In this document: one piece after another, positions 50,264 through 61,236 of the stretch
How positions within the stretch are numbered: the stretch's first letter is position 1
Layout of the letters: each line of letters starts with the position of its first letter
DNA from: Trametes villosa
Lineage: Eukaryota; Basidiomycota; Agaricomycetes; Polyporales; Polyporaceae
Assembly: GCA_002964805.2 (NCBI GenBank)
Contig: PUDQ02000033.1
Coordinates: forward strand, 1-64,000
Reading direction: 5' to 3'
DNA: 64,000 nt
Position numbers and translations under genes: made by a program
The notes under the pieces: generated by a model
Told to the model about the DNA's origin: nothing
The model's database searches: none
The model's input: the letters and a program-made list of their open reading frames with translations, nothing else

Positions 50264-51398
50264 CTACGCGCCGGCGGCAGGCTGCGTCTCTGCAGTATAC
50301 TCAGCCATCCACATCCGCTTGACCAATGCCCCGACCTCGTCCGTCACATCCGTCCACGCGCCGCCTGTAGCAGGGGACAGGCTCTCCAGCAAATCGACCG
50401 CGATGCGGTCTCCTGCCCAGCGTCCCTTGGTCAAATCTTCGCCCTTGTACGGCAGGGAGTTCGAGGCGTGCGTCGACCAGCAAATGCTGGCGAGCAGGAA
50501 GTGCCAAAATTCGGGCAGTCGGTCCCCGTCCTCGTGCGCGATTGCCGGCAGGCCGGCACACAGCTGCATCGCGGCGTCCTTGCGCACGTACTCGCGCTTC
50601 GTCAGACTGCACAGCGCCCATGGCTGGTCCTCCGCTGGGTAGTAGGGGGTGACTACAGTCTTCACCATGCCCCAGTCCCTAGTGTGCCAGCGCCGCGCGC
50701 TCGTCCACGAGTCAAGCATGGCAAATTGAAGGCTGGTCGCCTTGTCCGGGTTGCGAAGGTCGTGATAGCTGGCCTCGTGGAAGTGGCCGGACTCCGCGTA
50801 CCACGGGAGGGAGGGGCCACAGTCGTACCTCTCGCCGAAGTCCTGGAGCTGTTGCACCTCTTCGTCGGTGAGCATTCCACGGGGAAGGCGTTCAGGCGTG
50901 TCTGCGTCTTCGTCGACGCAGATGATGCGATGGCCCGCAAGGGAGGCGCAGCGGCGCTGATGTGCGAGGATGTGTCTGCGGGAGCGGACGAGGGCGGCCT
51001 TGCAGGTGACGGCGAAGCTGAGCACGGCCATGTAATCGTCGTTCTCGAGTTCGTTGAGGACGAGGTCGTGGAGTTCTTGGGCCAGGCTAAACAGCGCCGA
51101 AGCTCCCTGATCTGCCATATGTCCTCGTACTAGCTCGTCTAGCAGCGCGCTGCCATGCAACCCATCGTGTGAGCGCAGTTCTCAATATGCATCGAAGAGT
51201 TAACGAGGACGTACTTGCGGGCAGGAGTTCGGAGCGCATTCATGACGTCCGAGTTGCCGTCCCAGAACCATTCTCCCAACCTTGTGCCGCCTCCTATGAT
51301 GAGCCCCGCGTCTAGGTCAACTCTGATAGCGCATGGTGAGAGTTATGTACGCCGTAGATAACCAAGCGTCCCACTTACACAATCCAATCCTGGCCCAT
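50264..51398 (-). CDS. F-box-like protein, tandem array member 2
   Basis: Exon 1 is 20 bases from the ATG at 51398 (MGQDWIV, donor GTAAGT). Exon 2 reads VDLDAGLIIGGGTRLGEWFW to NALRTPA. Exon 3 encodes ADQGASALFSLAQELHDLVL, an F-box-like core LSFAVTCKAALVRSRRHI, the strand AGHRIICVDEDADTPERLP with RGMLTDEE, CSLTKREYVRKDAAMQL, FWHFLLASICWSTHASNSLPY, TKGRWAGDRIAVDLLESL, and the end DEVGALVKRMWMAEY. The same motif order is found in copies 3, 4 and 5. About 340 residues. Intact. Role in substrate choice of an SCF ligase is inferred from the weak F-box match only. Confidence 0.8.
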
Positions 51399-51764
51399 GG
51401 CTCGCGAGCACACTAGCAGGTGAGGGCGTGGTACTCAATGAGGAGCGAGCTGACTGCCAGTGGCGACCGCACTGCCAGCTTGTTCTCGCTTGAATATACA
51501 CGTGTGATAGCGGATGTGCGCTGGACTGCGTGGACATAAATCGGCCTCGTGAGGCACGAGGCCCGGATCCTGGACCGTCGGGTGGGCGATACGTGCGCGG
51601 AAACGTGCGATATTGGCTCGGAATGGATCTACTGGCTTCATACACATGGGAAGAATGTGAAGTAGGATTAGAACAACTTGAGCGACATGCTGGGGCACAA
51701 CATTCGCCAGCTGGAACAGCGCATCGACGCACCGCGCGGGTACTGTTCGACGACAGCGCTACTA

Positions 51765-52880
51765 CTAGTCGATCTCTGCGTCCCACATCCGTCTAATTAA
51801 CTCCCCGACCTCGTCCGTAACATCCTTCCACGGGCCTTTACCCTGCGCGGCTAGGCCATCGAGCACGGTGATGGCAAATCGATCTCCTGCCCAACGACCG
51901 CGTGTCAGGGGGAAATCTATGGTGCCGTCTTCGTTCCTGCATTCGTCGTCGTAGGGCATTGCGATGGTCCAGTCCGGGGACCAGCAGATGCTAGCCAGGA
52001 GGAAGTGCCAGAACCCAGGTTTGGAATAGAACCCGCCTTCATGGAGGCTCTCGCAGAGCAGCGCCGCCGTGTCTTCACGCACGTACTCGTGCTTCGTGAG
52101 GTTACACAGCACCTGTGTGCGCCCGTTCGGATAGTAGGGGTGGGCCACACTACACGCCAGCGCCCAATCGCCGGGCAGCCAGCGTCGCGGAGTGGCCCGC
52201 TCGCGAAATATCTGTGCGAGCCTGTCCAGGTAGAAGGGCTCGGGCCATGTGTAGGCCTCAGATGCGTAGCTATACAGGCAAGGCCAACCGCCGTCCTCGA
52301 AGCGTTTTCCGAACTCCAAGACCTCGTGTTCTTCTTCGGCAGTAAGCATCCCGCGAGGAAGGCACCCGGGATCGTTTGCATATTCGCCAACGCAGATCAG
52401 ACGGTGACCCGCGCGGGACTGGTGGTGCTGTCGCTGTAGAATGACGATGTGCTTGCGGGAAAGCGCGAGGACCGTTTTGCATGTGATGGCAAGGCTCAAG
52501 ACGGAAACTATGTCCTCAGTGTGGGCGCCCATTAGTTCTCGCATGACGGGATCAAAAAGGTCGGCGGGAAGGCGGAGCAGCGCCGAAGAACGTTGATCTG
52601 CCACGACCCCTCGAAGCATCTCCTTGAATTTGATGCTTCAGTGGGCAATAGGTGAGCGTTATTCGCGGCCCAAAGCGGAATGATACGTACTCCGTCTGTG
52701 GAACCCGTAGGCTGTCCATGATGTCCGTTGCAGAATCCCAAAAGAAACATCCTAGCTTGTCGCTACCGCCAATTTTGCTGCGCCCGTCAATATCGAGGCT
52801 GGTGTGATTTATACGCATCAGTCCTAAATAAGCTGCGAAGGCTCAAGGGGCGTGGCCTACATCCTAAAGTTCTGGCCCAT
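51765..52880 (-). CDS. F-box-like protein, tandem array member 3
   Basis: Exon 1 is 20 bases from the ATG at 52880 (MGQNFRI, donor GTAGGC). Exon 2 reads LDIDGRSKIGGSDKLGCFFW to LRVPQTE. Exon 3 starts EMLRGVVADQRSSALLRLPADLF, contains LSLAITCKTVLALSRKHI, AGHRLICVGEYANDPGCLPR, NLTKHEYVREDTAALLCESL, FWHFLLASICWSPDWTIAMPY, TRGRWAGDRFAITVLDGLAA and ends DEVGELIRRMWDAEID. An alternative start at 52818 (MRINHTS) would skip the 20-base exon but breaks the family pattern. It is closest to copies 4 and 5. Intact. Confidence 0.8.
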
Positions 52881-53161
52881 ATTGCGGGACCCTGCTGTAG
52901 GGGGAACCTGAGGATGGCCAGCTGGCAACGAACTGAGACGCGGCAGTGAGATGATGCGCGTGCTTACTGTCGGATGCGTTCTTATAGGATCGAGTGCTAG
53001 TTTACGTAAATGGGGCTTTTGGTATACACTGGCAACTTCTTGGCGTGGATTGCAAGGCTCGTGAGTATGGCGAGTCGTCGACTAACAGCCATACTTACGT
53101 TCGGGGGATTGAAACGGCGCATCGACATACCCCGCACATACTGTCTGTCGGTGCGACAGCG

Positions 53162-54301
53162 CTACAAGCTGTCGTTCTCTGCATCCCACGTCCGTCTCAC
53201 CAACTCCCCGATCTCGTGCGTCGCATCCTTCCACGGGCCCGGGCCTTGCGCGGCTAGGCCGTCGAGCACGGTGACGGCGAACCGGTCCCCTGCCCAACGA
53301 CCCCGTGTGAGGGGGTACTCTCCACGACCGTCCGTGTTGCTGGAGTCGTCGTAGGGCATCGCGATGGTGCAGTCCGGGGACCAACAGATTCGAGCCAGGA
53401 GGAAATGCCAGAATCCAGGTTTGAGATCGGGATCCCGACCCGAACGGAGGCTCTCGCAGAGCTGCGTCGCCGTGTCCTCGCGCACGTACTCGTTCTTCGT
53501 GAGGTTACAAAGCACCTGCGTGTGTCCCTCCGGATAGTAGGGGCAGGCCACGTTGCACGCCCGCTCCCAGTCGGATCGCAACCAGCGGGGCGGGGCGTCC
53601 GATACGTAAAATAGCCTGGCGAGTTTGTTCTCGTAACGGGATGCGGACCAGTTGTAGACGTTGGATGCGAAGGAGTAGAGGGCCGGCTTTTCCTCGGTGT
53701 GTTCCGCAAACTCCGCGAGCTCCTTCTCTTCTTTGGCGGTAAGCAGCCCGCGAGGCAGGCACCCGGGATCATCTACATGTTCACCAACGCATATAAGACG
53801 ATCGCCTACGCGGGAACGGAGGTGTCGTCGCTGTAGAGCAATGATGTGCTTGCGACACAACGCGAGGAGCGTTTTGCAAGTAACGGCAAGGCTGAAAACG
53901 GAGAGAATGTATTTAGAGTGGGGGCCGGGGATGGTGCTCATCAGCTCGACGATGGGATCGAAAAGGTCGGTTGGAAGGCGGAGCAGCACTGAAGCACGCT
54001 GATCTGCCACAGCCCCCCGCAGCATCTCATCGAGGTTCATGCTTCAGCGGCGGACGTTGTATCAGTATTCTTCGTTGTCCCAAGTGGAGTGAAGCTACGT
54101 ACTCCGTTTGCGGAACGCGTAGGCTACCATGATGTCTGGCTCAGGATTCCAAAAGAAGAACCCTAGAGTGTCGCTACCGCACATTTTGTTGCGCTTGTCA
54201 ATATCGACGCTGATGTGGCCGGGGAGGATGTGTACATATGAGTTTTCAGTGAGTCGCACGGGCCCAGGGTGTTCTACCCACACCAAGAAGCGCTGGTCCA
54301 T
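53162..54301 (-). CDS. F-box-like protein, tandem array member 4
   Basis: Exon 1 is 20 bases from the ATG at 54301 (MDQRFLV; a second ATG just upstream at 54304 would add one Met). The intron ends CATCAG, and exon 2 reads VDIDKRNKMCGSDTLGFFFW to AYAFRKR. Exon 3 encodes [132 protein letters not shown] and ends LVRRTWDAENDSL. Nearly the same as copy 3 in its C-terminal half, while the region around the helix YNWSASRYENKLARLF differs, as if that part is diverging faster. Confidence 0.8.
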
Positions 54302-54760
54302 CATGATTGGAGGACTTCCGCCGTCCTCGATGAGCAAGACGGAGTGCTTGCTCCCGAATGCGCTTGTCAAAGTACTAGGAGCGATCACTGAGTGCCACCA
54401 GTTTACGTCAACGGGCCTTGGGGGCGAGTCGGCATGAGCTGACTTGAAGGCCCGTGAGAACGCCTCGTGAACCAGCCTTTAAGCAGCCATGCGACGTTCG
54501 GGGGCAGAAGGTGTTGAGTGGTGGATAGTGAGTAGTGGGTAGGGTGTAGTGGTGGTAGGTCTCGTAGTTCGCGCCGCTCGATTAGGACTGTAACTTGACA
54601 TCTGTTTGTATCACGCTCTCATGGCCTCCGAAGCTTCCGCTCCTCCGACTCGGCGCCTCCGACAAGTCTCCTACCTCGAGTAGCGTTTTACTATTGATAG
54701 TAGCCGCATCATGCGCCAATCCTCGTCTAGTCGATGTCTCGTCCCCCAGAGGCAGACTTG
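54302..54760. other. spacer within the F-box-like array, copies 4 and 5
   Basis: About 460 bases without a gene. A GTAGTGG-rich stretch near 54520-54560 may be a short degenerate repeat. It holds the promoter of copy 4 and the 3' end of copy 5. Confidence 0.4.
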
Positions 54761-55874
54761 CTACAAGCCCACATTCCAATTCCGATTCACCAACTCTCGA
54801 ACCTCCTCCGTCACATCCTTCCACGGGCCCTCACCTTGAGCAGCCAAGCCCTCGAGCCCGGTAACGGCGAACCGACCCCCTGCCCAATGACCTTGGGTCA
54901 GGGGACGTTTTCTGCTACCATCCTGATCGTCGTCGTCGGTCATGATGCAGTCTGGATACCAGCAGATGCTGACGAGGAGGAAGTGCCAGAGCGTGGGGTG
55001 TCCTTTGCGAGTCAACTCCTCGCCAAGGTGCGTCGCCGGGTCCTCGCGGACGTACTCGTGCTTTGCGAGGTTGCAAAGCACTCGAGTTCGGCCCTTCGGG
55101 TAATAGGGAGAGGCCACGCTCCACAGCAGCGCCCAGTCGTCGCGCGACCAACGCCGCGGAGTCGCCGACCTCGTCTCCTTGTCGAAGCTTCTCGCGAGCT
55201 GGTTCTGGTAAAGCGAGGGTTGGATAGACGCGTAGGAATAGTGTTTCTCCGCGTACACCCAAAGGGAAGGATAGCCGTACTCGGGGTGTTTCTCCCCGAA
55301 CTGCACGAGCTTCTTTTCTTCCTTGGCAGTGAGCATCCCGCGAGGAAGCCTTTCGGGGCTGTCCGCGCCGTCTTCGCTAATGCCTATGATGCGGTGACCT
55401 GCGCGGCGGGATTTCAGGTACCGTTGCTGCAGGGTCAGGATATGCTTGCGGGAAAGCGTGAGGACCGTTTTGCAGGTGACGGCGAGACTGTAGACGGAGA
55501 TGGTGCCAGTAGTCCTGGTATAGGTGCCCTCTACCTCCCGGATGATGGGGTCGAAGAGATCGGTGGGAAGGCGGAGCAAGGGCGAGGCACTCTGATCTGC
55601 TACGACTCCTTGGAGCATCTCATTGATCTTCAAGCTTTTATCGGGTAAGCCTAGTTCATCACACAAAGCGGGATATGGACTGGAGGCACGTACTCCGTCT
55701 GAGGGACCCGCAATTCGTTCAGAAACTTCTCGGCATTACCTGAGTCCTCAAACCCATATCCGGTCTTTGTGATGCGCTCCCGATCGTCGAGGTCAATGCT
55801 GGCGAATTGCGTCAGTAATTGGTAGAACGTATGCGTCTGAAACGCTTAACTCACATCAAGAAGTTCCCAGTCAT
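54761..55874 (-). CDS. F-box-like protein, tandem array member 5
   Basis: Exon 1 is 20 bases from the ATG at 55874 (MTGNFLI, donor GTGAGT). Exon 2 reads IDLDDRERITKTGYGFEDSG to LNELRVPQTE. Exon 3 encodes INEMLQGVVADQSASPLLRL, PTDLFDPIIREVEG, YSLAVTCKTVLTLSRKHI, ERLPRGMLTAKEEKKLVQFG, CNLAKHEYVREDPATHLGEEL, LWHFLLVSICWYPDCIMTDDD, TQGHWAGGRFAVTGLEGLAA and ends ELVNRNWNVGL. RGRWAGDRF is changed to QGHWAGGRF, so two otherwise conserved Arg and Asp positions are lost, which may mark reduced constraint. Frame intact. Confidence 0.78.
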
Positions 55875-56168
55875 GATGCGCGGCCGCAGGACTCGTTGGA
55901 TGCGAGGATGATAGGTCGAAGAGCATAAGCGCGGGGGACAGGGCGGAAGCCGCGTTCTTATACGCACGAAAGGACGTAAACCAGCCCTTGATAGGCGAGA
56001 CACCTGCAAGGGGGGCGACTCGTGGGATTGAACGGATCAAGATAAAGTCACGATGGTACAAGTGCGTGTTCTCGACGAGGAACCTGGCAAACTCGGAATG
56101 AGGAGCCCAGTCATACTTGTATGCATACCTCCTGACTCACCACAGCCGTATTCATCGAATCCCGCATC

Positions 56169-56410
56169 TCATATCCGTTTGACCAGCGCCTCGACATCGT
56201 CTGCTACGTCCTTCCGTGTGCCCTCGCCGTAGGCACCGAAGCAACCGAGCGATGTGGTGCGGAACCAGCCCCCGGCGTGCCAGCGATCGCGCGTGAGGGG
56301 ATCTTTGCCGCCGCGTCGGTGGTCGCCGCCATCGTGCTCGTCGTAGGGCATTCCATTTGAGATAGCTGGGGCCAGTAGGAAGTGCCAGAGCCTAATCGCA
56401 CGTCGACCGT
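56169..56410 (-). pseudogene. decayed sixth F-box-like copy
   Basis: On the minus strand the frame reads LWHFLLAPAISNGMPYDEHD, then DPLTRDRWHAGGWFRTTSLG, then GEGTRKDVADDVEALVKRI before a stop. This lines up with the C-terminal WHFLL, MPYDD, PLTRGRWAGDRF and WKDVTDEVGELVRR of copies 3-5. The F-box-like N-terminus and exons 1 and 2 are not found upstream within 56410-56615, so this is a 5'-truncated relic at the distal end of the array. Confidence 0.75.
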
Positions 56411-56615
56411 TGAGGCGAAGAAGATGACTTTGGCCTACTCCCCGTCAGAAGGTAATATGAGGACAGCTGAGTTACCTCTGCGGGTAGGGAGAGGTCCCCG
56501 GGCCTGCACGAGCGCCAGACGTGTGGCAAGGGTGACGCTAAGAGGTATTACTTAGCCAATGCGATATAGTACAGTGGTGATCCAAAATCTCTGCAACGGG
56601 CGACAAGCTAGACTG

Positions 56616-58275
56616 TCAGTAAGTTAACGTCTCCACGACCGCGTCCAGGACCCGGATGGGATCCGGCATGTAGAACTTCTCGTACTGCATCGGCACCGGG
56701 GTGCTGTCGAGTCCCGTCAGCTTCACGACACCTCGTACGTGCACACAATTCACTTACTCCCAGCCGGTCATCAGCTTCACGGGCGCGTTCAGCTTGAGGA
56801 AGCACCTCTTCTGAATCTCAGCGCCGATCTCGGCACCTACCCCGCCGGTCCGCCCAGCTTCGTGAACGACGATGAGGCGGCCGGTGCGGTTGACGCTCTC
56901 CGCGACGGTCTCGACGTCCCACGGCATGATCGTGCGGAGGTCGATGAGCTCGACCTTGGCTGACCGCAGCGATTGTGGTACGTGCGGCGCGAGCGACGGC
57001 GGTGGGTGGGAGAGCATCTTCAGTGCGGTCTCGCAGTGGTAGACGGGCGTGCCCCAAGTGACGATGGTTAAGTCATCCCCTCGCAGCAGCGTCTCCGCCT
57101 TGCCGAGAGGTATCTCGTAGTCATCCATTGGGACCTGTTCGACTGCACGGCGTTGTCAGGGGCAGAACATAGCTACGAGCAAGGATGCGGCGTACCGGAA
57201 GACCGATATAGGACCTTCGGTTCCATAAAGATGACCGGGTTTGGGTCCCGTATTGAACTAAGCAACAGACCCTTCGCCTGGATGGGCGACCGAGGGATGA
57301 CAATCTGGGGAACTCAGGGTCAGTAGGCAGAAACTGCGTGAGCAAGCGAGCCGACCTTCAGTCCGGCAGCGCCCATGAAGAACCCTTCAGGACTCTGAGA
57401 GTGGTAATGGCCGCCATGACCAACAGCCATAGAGGGGCAGCGAATGGTCAACTTGCCGACATCGAAGTTGCCGCTGCTCCTGAAGCGGAACTTCGCAGCC
57501 TCGTTGACAATCTAAAGGTGTGGGCTGAGTACGAGGAGAGCTTCGCGCGACTGAATTGCATGACGTACCTGGTCGAATGCGGGGAAGATGTAATCGGCAA
57601 ATTGTATCTCAGCAATTGCCGTCTGGCCCATAGACGCGAGGCCAATGCCAAAGCCCGCAATGCCTTGCTCCGTTAATGGCGTATTGAACACTCGTTCGCG
57701 ACCTGCGAATATTGAGCATGGTATGCAACTGTGTCAAGCTAGGACGTACCAAACTCCTCTGCAAGGCCCTAGGGGAAGATAGTTCAGCCTGCGCGCAGCG
57801 TGATGTGCCTGATCGCGGACTGACCATCGTGCACCGGAATACGCCCCCAAAGGCAACATCTTCTCCGAAGACCACCGCGGTATCGTCTTTGGTCAGGGCA
57901 ATGCTGCAGCGGCGAGATAAAGATGAGCTATCATCAGGGACAGGTGCGAAGATTAGGAGGACGTGCCTCAATGCGTCTCGAACTGCCTGGTACATGTTCA
58001 TCTTCCGCGTCTCGCGACCGACCATCTCGCGCGCGGGATCCTGCTCGGTCTGGTCCACATAGCGCAGGCCCGCAGTGCGTAGTGCGAGGTCGCGCGTGGG
58101 TTTGAGGAAGGTGGAGGTGGCTACGGAGGGCAAGTGGCCGCCCGCGGGCGCCGGGTGCGCTTCCGTGCTCTGCCACCGGCGGCCCGCCCTCTGGATAGCG
58201 CATGTCGGTCAGCGTCCGCGCATTGAGCAATATAAGCCGTAGACATACAGGGATTCGCGAGAGGACTCTGAGCAT
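56616..58275 (-). CDS. branched-chain 2-oxoacid dehydrogenase E1 beta subunit
   Basis: Mitochondrial thiamine-diphosphate enzyme of valine, leucine and isoleucine breakdown, acting as an E1 alpha2-beta2 with E2 and E3. Starts MLRVLSRIP, joined over a 58-base intron to [20 protein letters not shown], an Arg/Ser-rich targeting peptide. Motifs in order: [124 protein letters not shown] and [22 protein letters not shown] and [18 protein letters not shown] favour BCKDHB over pyruvate dehydrogenase E1 beta. It ends at 56616 (ETLTY). Divergent from the CreC-type gene, 174 bases between starts. The cofactor link to the thiamine-binding protein at 22.9 kb is only suggestive. Confidence 0.92.
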
Positions 58276-58449
58276 GGTTCGAGCGAGTGCGGGGGGAGGA
58301 GGTGGTCGACGAGCAAGAGCGGTGGGGGGACATGATCCGGGGCGTCATGAGGTCCCATGAGCCAACTTGGTCTGCGCTCCCATCCGCCGCCACGACCGCC
58401 CGCGGGCATCCTGCTTTGGCCGAGACTTCTGGCGACGAGACGATGAACC

Positions 58450-60785
58450 ATGGAGAATGAATCGACCTTCGTCGCCCCGGAGGGGGTCTACTCCGTCACC
58501 GAGGAGCACAAGCCCACCCCGCTCGCCCAGCACACCATCGCGGCCGCGCCCATCCTCTACCCCACGCGCATCTCGACCGTCTCGGTGCGCTTCTCGGTGA
58601 ACAAGCCGACGAACTCGCCCGGGCTGTCGCAGCTGCTGGGCGGGGGGCGCGAGCGGGAGTTGCGGAAGGAGAAGGTGGTTACGAGGGAGAAGGAGCGCGA
58701 GGACGGAGTGAGCGTGTCCTCGAGCGACGATCCGGACGACGCCTCCCCGGACGCCTCGAGCACTCCCGCCCCCGACGGCGCCGCCTCGACCCCCACCATC
58801 CCCCATGAGCAGCCCTCCGCTCCCTTCGCCCACAACCCCGCTGCGCTCGGCAAGCGCAAGAGCGTGCCCCGCCCCAAGCACAACATGCGCACTACCTCCT
58901 CGACCTTCATCACCCGCCTGCAGAACGTCGACAACCTCAACAAGGCCTTGCAGTCGAAGCAAGGAGACACTACATTCCTATTCTATAATGCCGCTAAGAC
59001 ATTCGTCTGGACGGAGGCGGGCGCGAAACTCAAGGTACGTTCGTGCCTGTTATGGCTCCACGCCCATACGCTTATAACCGCGACCTTCCAGGAACCCTTG
59101 GCCCGAATATATTTCTCCGCATATCCGACATGTCACGACGTAAATCTGGCTACTGTCTCTTCGGAGCGCATAGACGTCATCATTGGCTTCAACACAGGAG
59201 ACATCCTGTGGTTCGGTGAGTGTCCCTCTGATCCCGTATGAACAAGCCCTGACCAGCCCGCCAGACCCCATATCGTCTCGTTACGGTCGCCTCAACAAAC
59301 AGGTCAGTCGAGTGGTTATGCCGCAGGGCGGTATGCTAAGGCAGAGTCCAGGGCCGAATATGCAATTCACCATGTACCGCTATCCGCTGGGTCCCCGACT
59401 CGCCCAACCTATTCCTCGTCTCGCACGCAGACGGCACCATAATCGTGTACGACAAGGAGCGCGAAGACGGCGCGTTCGTCCCGCACGAACCTGGGAGCTC
59501 GCCTCCGACGGTGTTCCCGCTGGACGGGGCCTCGTCGAGCAGCTCGCAAGGGGAGTGGAATCCCCTAGGCTCCATCTTTGTGACCATGCCGCCATGGCAT
59601 CCCGTGACGGCAGGTGGGCCTATACCCCCAGGCGCGAAGCCTGAAAAGGAGAAGACCGCCAAGAACCCAGTCAGCCATTGGCGGGTATCCCGTAGAAGTA
59701 TCGTAGGTGAGGTGTATGCTGTCAACTTGGTGCCATCTGAGACTAACGGCACGCCGGCTAGACTTTGTATTCTCTCCGGACGCTAAATATTTGGCCGCCA
59801 TCTCGGAAGATGGCTGCCTCAGAGTAATAGACACGGTTGCTGAGCAGTAAGTCGCTCCCCACCAAACACGTAACAGTAGCTGAACGAGCGGGCTTAGGTT
59901 GGTCGATTGCTATGCGTCATACTTCGGCGCGTTCACTTGTGTCGCATGGTCCCCCGATGGTCGCTTCATTTTGGTTCGTGCCTAGAGCTTCGCTTCCTAG
60001 CCGTCGCACAACCTAACCGACTTCCCTGCAGACCGGTGGGCAGGACGATCTTGTGACCATATTCTCACCATGGGAGCAGAGGGTAATTGCGAGATGTCAG
60101 GGACACTCCTCCTTCGTGTGCGGCGTCGCCTTCGACGATGTCCGCTGCGACGGCCGCACCTACCGCTTCGGCAGCATCGGCGAGGACAACAAGCTCATCC
60201 TGGTACGTCCGCTCTACCTCCTTACCCTGAACCGGGTCCATGTACTCACCAGTTGACAGTGGGACTTCTCGAGCGGCGCCCTCCACAGGCCAAAGCTACA
60301 TGTATGCTCGCTGTCGTGTGTCATGATCGTCGCTGGACGTACTGACGGTTGCGCTCCCAGGCTGTCCATCACCAACGCATGTCCATGACATCCTCTATCT
60401 CCCTCGCCCTGCGCCGGAGAGGGGAGTCCACCGTGTTCCTCCCGCCTACCGGGACGCCTGGCGGCGAATCGCCCCTCCCGCGCTACCACCCCGCGCCCTC
60501 CCGGAACGAAGTCGCCGTCGTCCAGCCCGTCGTGGTGAGTGCCCTGCGTCCGCCCCGATCACATCAGTCTGTCCAGACCGGACGCTAATCGTGACGCGCG
60601 CCCTGCAGGTGAAGCACATCAGCAACGAGATGCTCGCGCACATCCACTTCCTCCCGCGCGGGCTGCTCACCGCGAACAAGCTGGGCCACATCAAGTTCTG
60701 GATCCGGCCGCTCGCGGTGCAGCCGCGGCACCTACGGACACAGAGCGCGTACCGCCGCGCGTCGCAGACCGACGCGTTTAGCTGA
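58450..60785 (+). CDS. WD40 protein of the CreC/WDR20 family
   Basis: Partner of the CreB/USP12-46 deubiquitinases, known in Aspergillus as a carbon catabolite repression protein. From ATG 58450 ([16 protein letters not shown]): a charged, Ser/Pro-rich N-terminus; the family region [20 protein letters not shown]; then WD repeats including [98 protein letters not shown], and [15 protein letters not shown]; and a C-terminal part ending [13 protein letters not shown] and QTDAFS. About eight exons. The [11 protein letters not shown] and CQGHSSFV blocks are diagnostic of the CreC/WDR20 group. Length about 640 residues, as in fungal CreC. Confidence 0.9.
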
Positions 60786-61236
60786 GGCCTGCGCGCGCTC
60801 GCCGCTTTGCGTATCATTGACAGTGCCGCTACGCGTTTCCGTCTGTCGTTCACGTTTGTTCGCCTTGTTTGTTGTGCTATCTTGTATACTGTAGGCATGT
60901 TTATTATATTTCGCGCGCGCTATACCGACCGCGCAAGTCGCTGGAGGCTCAGCGCTCATCTACTTAAATACGAAGCGGGCCAGTGTGGGCGTGTTGCGAC
61001 ATGTGCTTGAGCCTCTGAATTTCAATCGGAGGCGCTTGTCTATCGTGCACAGTTCAAGCTTTCAAAACGTCCAAGCCCAAGTGCAAGCGCATCGATGCAG
61101 TGCTTTGAAACGTTTCGTGTTCGTTTCTACTCGTGCAACAGACCACATCGTAAAGCTACACATACACAAGAACAAGAATACTACTACGCTAAACGGAACC
61201 GAAACGCCCGAGACCCAGGTAAAGCGACGCAGCACA
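60786..61236. other. convergent 3' region, no gene seen
   Basis: About 450 bases between two convergent stop codons. AT-richer than the flanks, with TATTATATTTCGC near 60900. It holds both 3' untranslated regions. Confidence 0.45.

Noticed and set aside
52816..52818. Start of array copy 3 at MRINHTS
   Set aside because: All other copies begin with a 20-base exon ending in phase 2; the ATG at 52880 gives the same structure and a better family match.
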